Of a DNA stretch of 64,000 bases, positions 48,662-59,089 are shown piece after piece (the stretch's first letter is position 1; every line of letters starts with the position of its first letter). The notes beneath the pieces were generated by a model. That model saw only the letters and a program-made list of their open reading frames with translations. It made no database searches and was not told the origin of the DNA. Made by a program: the position numbers and the translations under genes. The DNA is from Ophioderma brevispina (Eukaryota; Echinodermata; Ophiuroidea; Amphilepidida; Ophiodermatidae): NCBI GenBank assembly GCA_023653785.1, contig JAMKCH010079093.1:265501-329500 (forward strand), read 5' to 3'.

Positions 48662-49740
48662 GTGTCAGCAACACTGTCTATTTCCATAGACACACAGCAC
48701 AGCAGAAAATGTGGTCTTCCCATAATACATTTTACTCACTTAAACTGCCCATACTGCCACTTGGAACCACCCCATTCACTCACATGTAGTAGCACTGGCC
48801 ATTATGAGTCCACCATTGTGCTTTTTATAGATGAGAGCATCGAGTTTGAGGTCATGGAATCTATCATACACTTCATGAAAACGTCAAATAAATTCTCAAA
48901 ACCAAGAGAGATCCATTGAAACTAGGCTTTACAGTAGATTTTAGGTCAATTTTAGCAAATTTTGGGAACCACCAAAACTGTGGTTCATCTCTTTTACAGA
49001 TGTAGTCATGGCATGTACAGGTGACCTTGTGTGTCCATTTGGGGTAGCAGGGAAGAGCACGGAAGTAACTCTGTACAGTGCCAAGGTCATTGTTGCCATG
49101 GTGAATTGGGAGTTGTAACAGGTGGACAAGGCCCAGTTTATACAAGCAATGACTAGCCATCTGGCAAGCTCTGTCCCAGTAAATTTACTTTGAAAATTAC
49201 ATTGGATTTGAAGTAATTCTTCTTGTTAAAATGTTTAGTTTCTGTTTCAAGATTTTGTTTTGGGAAATCTAATGTGAATTGTACCTGTATAAATTAACAT
49301 CTTGTGCTTCTTGCAACTTGTCAGTATAGTGGTGACAACAGACCTCTGCTCTGTGTGATGTGTACCCATTGCTTGTCAACAGCAGAATGGCCTCTCACAG
49401 CCTGAGCCGGTTGATAGTATGGTTCATTTGCAATGCATGAATGGGAATTTATTGATTCTCACACAGGGTTGGGAACATTTAATTTGTCACCAAAAGTTAG
49501 GATATCCTATTTTCATACAGGTTTTTTTTCTGAACTTGAATGGGAATGATAGTGTTATACTACTCAGATCGTTTAGAGTGCTATAATGTTTCTGAGTCAG
49601 TAAAATGCAAAATTAAATTGTCCACACTATACCAGTATTTTGCATACTCCTTCCTCAACTCTGCCATCATCAGTGACGCCATACTATGGAAGGTTGGTAC
49701 TTATTTTGATACCATGGAAAGAAGAAAACTCTAAGCTTTC
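48662..49740 (+). other. possible remnant exons or gene fragment
   Basis: Three stretches look more protein-like than their surroundings. 48,662-48,919 reads through HLNCPYCHLEPPHSLTC and VLFIDESIEFEVMESII. 49,010-49,116 follows a TCTCTTTTACAG acceptor and reads ACTGDLVCPFGVAGKSTEV, ending at TAA. 49,540-49,734 includes LYQYFAYSFLNSAIISD. I recognise no family, the stretches are in separate frames with stops between, and there is no evident start or donor chain. It could be a decayed gene, a real gene with small exons, or chance. Confidence 0.2.
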
Positions 49741-50007
49741 CTGTGGTGCTTAATTTATAGGAATCGGATTTTTCAGTAAAGAATGATCACGGAGACCCCC
49801 CCCCCCTTTTTTTTCAGGTAGCAAGGCATAGTATTGAATAGCACTTGGCTGGCTGGCATGATATCGTGTTTTTCCGTCTTTATTCCGTCTGACCGATTAA
49901 TTGGTCTGGGGTTATCCCATTCTTCCTGGTCTCGCATCGCCTCCTACTTGGTGTAGGAGTACGAAGCCCCATAGGGGACATAGTTTAAAATATCTGTTTT
50001 GGGATAA

Positions 50008-51112
50008 TCTGTTCCCACAGTTTTCAATCTGTTCCACAGTTTTTGCAATCTGTTCCCACAGATTGCAATCGGTGGCCCAGATTACGTAATCTGTTGCCCC
50101 AGTTTGCAACTGAGGGGAGGGGGATTCCCACAGATTGCAATATGTTCCCACAGATTATGTAATGTTTCCCCAGTTTGCAAACACAAATGGTGGGGGGTTT
50201 TTTTTTTTTCCCCAGATTGCAATCTGTTGGAACAGATTACGTAATCTGTTCCCACAATGCACTCTGTGGCCACATATTGCAATCTGTTCCCACAGATTAC
50301 GTAATCTGTCCCACAGATTGGCAATCTGTTCACACAGATTACGTAATCTGTTTCCACAGATTCCAATCTATGGCCACAGATGCAATATGTTCCCACAGAT
50401 TGCAATTAATCTGTTCCCACAGATTGCAATCTTTTTCCCACAGATTGCAATCTGGTTCCCACGAGATTACGTAATTTGTTCCCACAGATTACGTCCTCTG
50501 TTCCCACAGATTCAATCTGTGGCCACAGATACGTAATCTGTTCCCAACAGATTGCAATCTGTGGGAACTAGATAGCAATCTGTGGGAACAGATTGCAATC
50601 TGTGGGAACGAATTACGTAATCGTTGGAACAGATTCAGTAATCTGTGGAACAGATTTCAATCCTGTGGGAACACATTGCAATCTGTGGGAACAATACGTA
50701 TCTGTGGGAACAGATTGCAATTGTGGGACAGTTGCAATCTGTGGGACAGATTACGTAATCTGCTGGGAACAGAGTGCAATATGTGGGAACAGATTGCAAT
50801 CGTGTGGCAACAGATTGCAATCTGTTGGTACCCGTTGCAATCAGTGGGAACAAATTGCAAATGTGGGAACAGCTTGCAATCTGTGGGAACGATTGCAATC
50901 TGTGGGAAGATATTACGAATCTGTGGGAACATATGGCAATCTTGTGGGAACATTTTGCAAACTGTGGAAATCTGTGGGAACAGAATTGCAATCTGTGGGA
51001 ACAATTGCAATCTGTTGGGAACAGATTACGTAATCTGTGGGAACAGATTGCAATCGTGGGACAGATTGCAAACTGTGGGAACCGATTGCAAACTGTGGGA
51101 ACAGATTATCCA
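50008..51112. repeat. palindromic minisatellite: CAGATTGCAATCTG core, orientation reversed at the midpoint
   Basis: Around fifty units of 20-22 bp. Each unit has a self-complementary core, CAGATTGCAATCTG or the variant CAGATTACGTAATCTG, joined by a hexamer. From ~50,008 to ~50,546 the hexamer reads TTCCCA. From ~50,560 to the end it reads TGGGAA. The switch is centred near 50,554 within a symmetric word. The array midpoint is ~50,560, so the array is a ~1.1 kb palindrome. GATTACGTAATC contains the TTACGTAA consensus of PAR/NFIL3-type bZIP factors, and ATTGCAAT resembles C/EBP half-sites. The many open frames (NLWEQ/ICGN-type translations) are repeat artefacts. Confidence 0.95.
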
Positions 51113-51235
51113 ACAACAGATGTTTTAACTATGTACCCCTATGTGCGTCGTATATAAGAGCTCTCTTTTTAAGAACATTTTAGGAAGCTGTACCCGACGT
51201 CTATGGGCAAAGCCCATAAAGCCATAACCGTATTG

Positions 51236-52019
51236 CCGCAACGCGTTGCTAGAAAGTAGCAACGCGTTGCCAACATTCAGACGCTTTGTGGTGTCGGCCA
51301 ATTAAAATTATCAATTTCATCATGCGTATGTTCAAAATAGAACCCACACAACGCGTTGCAAAGTTCGTAGCAACGCGTTGTGGGAAACTCACAACGCGTT
51401 GCAGCCTTCACACACGCGTGCGAGATCACAACGCGTTGCGAAAAGCCCACAAGCCATAAGAAAGTCATAAGTTTGCGGCCACGCGTTGTGAGAAAAGATC
51501 AACGCGTTCGACTTTCAGGCACGCGTTTGCGTTGGCCCATCAAAATCATGAATTTCCTGTGACGTATTTCAAAAAATAGATGAACAACGCGTTGCGTCAA
51601 TACGCTATGACCCTTATTGCATTCCCAACGCGTTGGCAAGCATCATTCCAACCTTTGTGAGCTTCACAACGCGTTGTAAACTTTCACAACGCGTTGTGAA
51701 GGCAATAAGGGTCGTAACGTATTGCCGCAAACGCGTTGTGAAGTTTGCAACGCGTTGTGAAGGTCGCAAATAGCGTTGTGATATTTAATATTTGGTCAAC
51801 ATTAATCATGTTTTGATTGGCCGACACCGCCACGCGTTGCCGAAATGTCGCAAACGCGTTGCCGAAAGGTCGCAACGCCTGCCGAAATGTCGCAACGCGT
51901 TGCCGACCTGTCGCAACGCTAATGACCCTTATGGCTTGTGTACCTTAGCAACGCGTTGTTGAAGCTGCAACGCGTTGTGAGCTCGCAAACGCGTTGTGAA
52001 GGTTTGCAACGCGTTGCAA
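51236..52019. repeat. CAACGCGTTG palindromic minisatellite
   Basis: About two dozen occurrences of CAACGCGTTG or one-base variants. Neighbours are frequently 19-21 bp apart (51,371/51,392/51,413; 51,480/51,500/51,520; 51,949/51,968/51,988/52,008). Spacers such as TGAAGGTTTG and CCGAAATGTCG vary. Longer spacers repeat among themselves: GGCAATAAGGGTC-type words in both orientations, and GTCGGCCAATTAAAAT-type words at 51,293, 51,533 and, inverted, ~51,800-51,828. The core includes the MluI hexamer ACGCGT and two CpGs. Confidence 0.93.
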
Positions 52020-52749
52020 AGTATCTAGCAACTTTGCTATTTTTTGAGGAAGGTTTAAATAATGCAATCGATATTGAATGTGAACAATCAACCTTTTATG
52101 TGGAGGCGAGTTTGTGCGTTGGCAATAAGGACTATAACGTCAATAAGTAACTGACAAAACACGGGAACTGGGCTCTCAAAAAAAAATAATAAGAAATCGA
52201 TTAACCGCTTTGTGCAAACGTAATAGGCCTGTATTGGTTTATTAGATCATTGGTCAATTATACCCACCATTTTGTCAAAGCCGTATCTGAATTACAGTGG
52301 TGTAATGTGGGCGCATTCGACAAAATAAAACCCAAAGCAAAAACCCCTTGTAAGAGCCACTTAGAAATTGCTTTCCGTTCCAACACAAAAATGTATGGAG
52401 CTCAACTTTCATGGCAAAATGTATTTACAACAAAAATCACCAGTATCCCGATGCTCTCAAAATAAAATGAGATTTTAATATTGCAATTAGATTGCAAAAT
52501 ATTGTCGTCTCCAGTTCCCATTTCAATAATACATTAATTGTTCTTCCATTGGATATACATTTGTAGTCTAAGAAACATCGAAAGCAAACTGAACAAATGT
52601 TTTAACGGGAGTCATTATCGTGAAAACTTATCATAATACTATTTATACAGAGTTTCACTCTCTGTTCATAGTACTATATTTGAAGAACTTTCCCAATACC
52701 AATACAGAACACGAGCATGTCAATAAAGGGCGCACACCAATAATGCTTC

Positions 52750-53054
52750 TATTTAAGAACATGTATTTATATAGTGCTTTGTACAATTAAAAGTCTCAAA
52801 GCGCTTAACATTCATTCCGCTGTCACTAGGATAAATCACATGGTTCACATAATCGAAATTAGGCAGCCAATTATAACGGCGGCAGAGTATGACTACCCCT
52901 AACAGTTCCCCATTTACACCTGGGTAAAGTGAGACAAGCGAGATAAAGTATCTTGCCCAGTGACACAACATGTTGGCCTTGGCGGGGCTCGAACTCACAA
53001 TTTAAACGGTCTAATGATCATGAGTCCTGCGCTTTTCCAATGGACCACATGCGC
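52750..53054 (-). mobile_element. tRNA-derived SINE, ~305 bp, minus strand
   Basis: Read on the minus strand from 53,054: an A-box-like TGGTCCATTGGAAAAGCGC, then the B-box GAGTTCGAGCCCC (~52,988-53,000), then a TCACTGGGCAAGATACTTTA segment, then TTTACCCAGGTGTAAATGGG, and a 3' end TTAAGCGCTTTGAGACTTTT followed by AAAGCACTATATAAATACAT. The tRNA-like head, body and LINE-like tail are complete. I recognise this tail type from deuterostome invertebrate genomes. No clear target duplication is seen. Confidence 0.85.
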
Positions 53055-54249
53055 TTTCAAAAGTTCCTTTTAAAACCCACATGAGCACAATATTTTTTTC
53101 AAAAAACTATGAAAACAATCTTGTTGTCAGCAAATGAACAGGCAGACAGACAAACAATTCACTGTAAAGGTTGTTAGGCAAAATAATATCAAAAAATCCC
53201 TGACTTCATGTACAAAATTTAGGGCCACTGAGAACCAGAAGATGAATTTTGGGAATCCTATTATTTCTTATTTTTACATCGGGCACATTTTAAGACTAGT
53301 TACATTAAATTATATGTATTTATAAAACAGCTACAATATTTCAGACTGACTATGTTTTGACGATTCTGTAATGGAATTTTTATTCCATTACGTAATTTTT
53401 AAACGCTCTTTCATTACGGAATTTTATGTAGGCTGTCGGCTTTTAGTCACGACGATAACAACTCCAAAATTATTTTTGGTGGGTTTCTCTAAACCGACTT
53501 ATGACTCAAAATTAACTTCAACCCACTGCAACACACATTTCCCTTATGTTATTATCCATAAAAAGGTAGAATATACATTTTGCGCTATAGTAGGTCGGCC
53601 CGATTTTCCCTGCATAAAATGGGTTTTCAGATGTAAGAAAAATGCATCAATTATGGAAGTATTGATTCCTTTCTGTCCAAATTAAGTATTATTAAATATC
53701 TGCCAATCCAGCACTTACTGTGAAGAAGCTCAATGCCTTTTCCATTCAGTCATAATTTATTTATTTTGTAAAACTTTCGACATCTACTCCATAACCTTTG
53801 GAAGTTATTTTTGCAAGAGATAGCAACTAAATTAAATTTAATAGAATATATTATAGCTACTTTCTAATGGACTACTATTGCAACGGTTTTATTGTATTAC
53901 TGTTGCTTTCGTTGCTTTTTGTCAATAGAAAACTGATACACGTAGTATTTTCTGCTTACAATAGAAAATATTATTGCAATAATACGTTTTATAACAGAAA
54001 ACACTTTTTAAAAACCGTAATCTTCCTGGTTGCGTATTCTTGGGCTTTCTCAAGCTAATAAATAAATTAAAACACATCTGAGATTTCCTAAATCCAAAGG
54101 AACAACGGCTTTATTGCTTTAACAATGACTTCAATTGTGGTTTATTAGGTGGGATGTATTCACTAGTACTAGAAAGTAGAAAGTATTCATACAATCTGAA
54201 TTTTAGCCTCCTTGTTTGAGGCTGTTAACAATTTGCACAATCAGTGATT
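53055..54249. other. interval with no gene seen
   Basis: AT-rich. The 104-codon frame at 53,371-53,685 has no recognisable domain or splice context. ATTCCATTACG(T) words near 53,372-53,425 recur loosely with no clear array. Confidence 0.45.
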
Positions 54250-54560
54250 TGCTAAATCAGAAAAAAGAAAAATATCAAAAATCAGATTTCTGCATGTCTG
54301 TAACATGTATAAGTATCCTAACATCAAAAGCAACCTAATAAAGACAAAATCGGATATTTTAGTCATTACTGTCCGTACGGACACTTACTACAAAACATAT
54401 TTGAATGGAGAATCAAACCTTTGAAAACTGCTGTATTCTTTCTTTTCTGTCGATTTTTCAGTTGGAAAAGATAACTTATGACAAATATACAGACATATCC
54501 TTCACTTTTACGCTATTTGTGCGAAATTCAAATATTTTGACTCTTTCGGATGGATCACTG
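54250..54560. repeat. dispersed repeat family, copy at 54.3 kb
   Basis: Matches 61,885-62,200 in order: ATCAAAAATCAGATT, GCATGTCTGTAACA, CAGCCTAATAAGGACAAA-like sequence, GTCATTACTSTCCGTACGGACAC, TTGAATGGAGA, TTCAGTTG and TTCAAATATTTTGACTCTTT. This copy contains the 14-bp perfect palindrome TGTCCGTACGGACA. Confidence 0.8.
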
Positions 54561-54706
54561 ATAGTGCCCTTAACTGGTAATAGGTAAAACATGTAAAACT
54601 TAAAGAGTTGGACACGCCCTTGAACATAGTAATAACTGTAGCAGAACAAGACTATAGGAAAACATGCAGAGTAGCCAAAGACCACAATCGATGAGAATTA
54701 CAACTG

Positions 54707-55326
54707 CTATAGTCTGTGTCCCTATCTCTGTGCAGTGACGTCAGCGCGAGATTTGTTGGTCGCAAGAGTAAACCCAGGCCTGTGAATCTCCTATATTTAG
54801 CACGTACAGCGCAGCGTGGGGATAGCATGGTTATGATAATCCGAGATGAATATTCATCTCAGATGATAGTGACGTAAGTAGACTAGTGAAAGTCCTACAA
54901 GATTGCTTTTGATTGTAACACATACCGAAAATTATGTCAAACAAATCAGGATTTCATCATCTCAAAAATAACAAAAAAGAAACATAAAGCAATACTTATC
55001 AGATAAATATAACTTTCTGTCTTAGATTTAGTTTCTATCCTCTTTAACAGCATCATTGAATATGTTTATGTTATTTGGACCACTCTTATCAGGCCCTCAT
55101 CAAGTCCACTAACATTTGAACACTGCCCTCAACATTAAGGGACAGTCGGACCGAGGCCTCACCCAGACGGGGTGAGTTTCCTCTCCCATTATTATAGACT
55201 CCCTGGTAAACCGCTCGCGCTGACTTGAAGCGACAGCGCTTTTACGCGCGCGCAAAAAGACGGCATTTCTTGACGCGGGCGTAAAGTTATGACATCACTG
55301 CACAGGTGTAGAGACACGGACTATAG
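54707..55326. mobile_element. 620-bp inverted-repeat DNA transposon (non-autonomous)
   Basis: The ends are CTATAGTCTGTGTCCCTATC (54,707) and, on the minus strand, CTATAGTCCGTGTCTCTACA (from 55,326). Symmetry continues through CTGTGCAGTGACGTCA against CTGTGCAGTGATGTCA, giving ~45-bp terminal repeats. A TA duplication (mariner-like) is possible because the ends are TATA-flanked. The interior has an 18-bp perfect palindrome, GAGATGAATATTCATCTC (54,843-54,860), a CTCACCC...GGGTGAG hairpin near 55,156 and a GC-rich GCGCGCGC segment. There is no transposase frame. Confidence 0.8.
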
Positions 55327-55394
55327 TAGGGGCTGCTATGCATTCCAGCTTGATTTTCATGCAAACATGGGTATTATTTGGTTCACTTAATTGC

Positions 55395-55880
55395 GTCTTC
55401 AGGCGCCATTTGAATTTCAAATTTCAACAATTTTTTCCCTTTGTTTGGCCTATATCTTGCCTAGAGGGCAACGTAAAAGAATAGAAATAGCGGCAAATAC
55501 CTGTGTTTATGATACCATTAAAACCACTCTATTAGTTGTAGCTATATTGGTTTAGCCGCCATCTTGAATTTAAAAATGGCCGCCATTGTTGATTAAACAC
55601 TGTCCTATATATCTAGGCTTGTGAGCAACGTAGAAGAAAGAACTGTTGGCAATAAATATGTCTCTTATACCGGGGATTCAATAGAATGCACTGCATTAGT
55701 ACTAGTTATTTATAGAGCGTTATAATATTCCGATATCTCGTCTTGAGACCAATGTAAAATATTGGAATTGGTGGCAAATACGTATTCGGCGTATTCCAAT
55801 AGTTGTAATTAGGTTTAACCACCGTGCATTTCGAATTTCAAATGACTGCCATTTGTGATTATAGTTGTCCTTATCCATGT
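55395..55880 (+). repeat. degenerate tandem repeat, ~155-bp unit, about three copies
   Basis: Recurring order: GCCGCCATcTTGAATTTcAAA, a TGGCCGCCATT or TGACTGCCATT word, CTGTCCTATATA- or TTGTCCTTAT-type sequence, GCAACGTAgAAGAA, GGCAAATA, then a TTAGTTGTA..AGGTTTA run. Units start near 55,402, 55,557 and ~55,815. The frame at 55,865-56,059 begins within the last unit and is probably chance. Confidence 0.65.
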
Positions 55881-56164
55881 TGATTGGCCATATGGAAGAA
55901 CAGAGGAATATTTTTGTTTCTCTTAATATGGACCCATGGTATAGAATAAATAAACAAATATCTCAAACTGCAAGTGACGAAGAAGATACAGAATGGGGAC
56001 AATACCTATGTGACACCACAGATTCCATTAAACCAATCTGTGCATTATTTATGCCATGACAGTTATTCAATCTTTCAATGGATTGTTTATTGGGTTGCTG
56101 CGCCGCCTTTTGGGGGTGATTCCAATTTGATGGAGTTACTCTCGAAAACCGTGCACCTCATACC

Positions 56165-56515
56165 TTGTAGACTGGGAGCTAGCAAACATTTGTAACACAT
56201 CTCAAATACAAAAGGTTCGAGTGATTAAATATGTTGACAGCCTGACAGGGACCCTGAAACGTGATTCTTAAGTGCTGCAAATGGTGCCTTAAAGAGATGG
56301 GGCAAAGACAAAGTTTGTACAGGGTCAAATTTTTCAATTGATCTAATCATGTTGAAAAAATATACCATATTATGTGTCTAACCATAAGGAATCAGGAAAG
56401 GTATAGTTTGTAATATCTACAGCCTAAAATTTCAGAGTTATAGGCTAAAAACAGCAAAATCAATAAAAAAGGGTCAATTTCAGTTGTACTGGGGTCAAAA
56501 TTTTATCGATGGATC
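56165..56515 (+). repeat. single arm of the 24.6-25.4 kb palindrome family
   Basis: It holds CATTTGTAACACATCTCAA, ACAAAAGGTTCGAGTGATT, CTTAAAGAGATGGGGCAAAG, ACAAAGTTTGTACAGGGTCA and AACAGCAAAATCAA in the same order as the left arm at 24,590-24,930. No inverted partner follows, so this is the monomeric form. Confidence 0.88.
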
Positions 56516-56518
56516 TTT

Positions 56519-56770
56519 CATATTAATACTCAGATAATCATCAACTAAAATTGACTATATAAAGGTTTGATATGTCCGTAATTTCTGGTAACATCACAGA
56601 TCTTACATATTCTTCCATTAAGAGGAATATCATTGTATTTGCATATTTCAATTCCAATTGAGGCACATCCAAATCTAAAAGTAAGGGAACGACGATTGGG
56701 TCTTCTCATATTAATACTCAGATAATCATCAACTGGAATTGACCATTTAAATGTTTGATATGTTATCCAG
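56519..56770 (+). repeat. two-copy direct repeat, ~189 bp apart
   Basis: CATATTAATACTCAGATAAT followed by CATCAACT..AATTGAC occurs at ~56,519 and ~56,708, each followed by AGGTTTGATATGT- or TGTTTGATATGT-type sequence. Confidence 0.85.
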
Positions 56771-58200
56771 GATCAGACGAGATAGATCCCAAAGTGTCGA
56801 AAAAACAAAGACAAGCAGGAAGCAGGCAGTCATTTAGATGAAACGATGGAAAACTAGAAAATCCAAGAAACAATCAACTAAGGCGGAGTAGTGAAAATAG
56901 GTTAGCACCTTATAATTATAATAATAATGCATAAATTAGTTAGAATCAAGAATTCGTTAAAGCCTAACGAATAACAGACCCATTACACTCGTCTTCAATA
57001 TGTAGCAGCTGTTTAAGCACACTCCCATTGCCAGAACTGTACAGAAAGGATTTTCTACAGGGGGACTCTTTCGACAAAATGAAAAAAGTCTAATTAATGC
57101 CCGACGGTTTTTATCGACATCATTGCCTATTTTTCACGTGTGTTCGGGTTATTTAGTTTGTGTGACAATTTGCAAGTGAAACGTTTGATTTCGGGAAGAG
57201 ATCCGAGGCCCTTAAGCACTCTCTCTAAAAGAAGGGGAGAAGCTGCATAAGCCCGGATGCTATCCAAAAGCAGAAATATTTTAAAGTATTTGAAAGAGCC
57301 GACAGAACATTTTTATCGCTTTCACGCACAATGATTGAGTATGTTTTTATTATCCTTTTGTTTCAAAGCACCTGATTTTTGCCGATATACGGGAACAACG
57401 TTCCCTCGGCGTGTGGGAGTCTTGGCCTGCCTAAGGTCCTCAGGAAATTCAGCTAATGGATGCTATCTGAGAGCATTTAGGAGCTATTTTGAACACATAA
57501 AGTGGTATATTCTGATAACAGCTCACCCTGACCACTTTTATGCCCTATTGGCAGGACGTCTTCTAAGTCAATTTTACCCATGATAGGAAGCAGCGACTTA
57601 AAATCCCAGTGGAGTACATTATCTTGAGTTACTAGATCACATTGGTATCACGTCAGGACGACGGTTCTTGACAAGATAACCACATTTCCACGTTGAATGC
57701 GTGTTGTGGGCATATAAGTTTTATTATATTACGATAATGGGGACTCTAAAATTAATTAATCCGGCAACTTTTTCATTCTTAAAATTTGTAATAATTCTTG
57801 TGGATGGGGATGGAAATCTTACCTTAGAATAGGAGAACCTATATCTTTCCATTTGAAAAAAAATGACACACAATTGGAAAATGCGCAAAAACTGACAATG
57901 ATTGATGATAACAATTAAATTATAAGAGTTGCTTCAGCAGCATTGAAAATTATGGCCGATTTGTATTCAACGTTAGAGAGTTAGTATTTTATGGGAAACG
58001 ATATAGTGCAAATTGCATAGTTTTATTTTCACTGTATTAGTTTTATTATATTTTAAAATTTGAAATTTGTGAAAGCAAGTATTGACATTTATTAAACTTA
58101 AGTAAATGACCAACTGTACATTCTGAAATAATGATTTTTAAGATATTCAACAAACATGACCAAGCTGATTTTTATCGAGCAACTCACTCACTCACTCCTT
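56771..58200. other. interval with no gene seen
   Basis: No supported feature. The 82-codon frame at 57,335-57,583 lacks a recognisable domain or splice context. Confidence 0.45.
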
Positions 58201-58201
58201 T

Positions 58202-58421
58202 ACTCTGATGTCACAGATGGACTTGATGGCCCTCAATGTTTTCTGTCACGAGTACTCGTGTAGGTCTAATTTATTTGAACGTAAAATCGGTACCCTATTG
58301 GTTGGTCGTGTACTCCGATGTCACAGATGGACTTGATGGCCCTCATGTTTTCTGTCACGAGTACTCGTGTAGGTCTAATTTATTTGAACGTAAAATCGGT
58401 ACCCTATTGGTTGGTCTACTG
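58202..58421 (+). repeat. two-copy tandem repeat, 110-bp unit
   Basis: ACTCYGATGTCACAGATGGA begins at 58,202 and 58,312. The two units are almost identical and include ACGAGTACTCGTGTAGG, where CACGAGTACTCGTG is a 14-bp perfect palindrome. The frame 58,236-58,628 spans the repeat and is otherwise unrecognised. Confidence 0.93.
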
Positions 58422-58633
58422 TTTTCTTCCTTGGGTTGGTCTCGATATGCCCTCTCCAGCTCTCTAGATCTTTGCAATGTCCATGCACTGGTAAAACGTA
58501 GATTAAAAGTTTCAATTTTGTTGGCTAAAGTTTTAATCAACCTAGGATTAGGCCAAGAAAAAAAAATCTCTCAGAAGACCGCGCGCATTTTGTTTAAAAT
58601 TGGTCTTCTAGGGCATTATATTTTTTAGGTTTT

Positions 58634-59089
58634 TTGCTCACTATTTTTTGTCTGTTTTCTTATTTCCTCCTCCTCCTCCTCTTTCTTTTCTTCCTCTTCT
58701 TCTTCAAGATGTTTTATTTTATTTCAACCTTTCAATCTTCAATATATCGTATTGGGTATCGTAAGGATAAGAGAGAGCACGACACAACAAAGTTTATTGT
58801 AAAGGGGAAAATGTTGGTCCCGCATGATAATAATACACCAAGCAAATGCACACAAAATAACTGCCAATACATTAGACAAGTCCATCTTTGTTGCTGTAGG
58901 CTAAAACGCGGACAACAAGCGATCGAATTTTGTGGACTTTATTCCCATTTTAAAATTTATGAAAACATATTTCATACTTTTAAAAACTACCGTCTACTCC
59001 TAAATGATCGATGCAATCATCACAATAATCACATATTTCTTTTGAACGGTACTTCACAAAGATGCTATAGCTACTGGATCTGGCTGTAG
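58634..59089 (+). other. longest open frame (151 codons), uncertain
   Basis: The frame opens with ~25 hydrophobic residues encoded by a pyrimidine-rich tract (TCCTCCTCCTCC...TTCTTCTTC, 58,650-58,706). This mimics a signal peptide or membrane anchor. A basic, Cys- and His-containing region follows (CTQNNCQYIRQVHLCCC). Length alone is not significant in AT-rich DNA of this size, the hydrophobic start follows from the simple repeat, and there is no homologous family I recognise. The same tract ending in TTCTTCTTCAAG could be a 3' splice site. I judge chance most likely. Confidence 0.12.

Noticed and set aside
50082..51157. Many overlapping open frames of 100-150 codons on both strands
   Set aside because: They arise because the minisatellite unit lacks stops in several frames. 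The translations are repeats of NLWEQ, ICGN, SVGT or CSHR and carry no independent sequence.
51236..52019. CRISPR-like array
   Set aside because: The repeated core is 10 bp, the spacers are variable and themselves repeated, and the genome is eukaryotic. The 50-51.1 kb array likewise has no unique spacers.
52753..52998. 81-codon minus-strand frame
   Set aside because: It lies wholly inside the tRNA-derived SINE.
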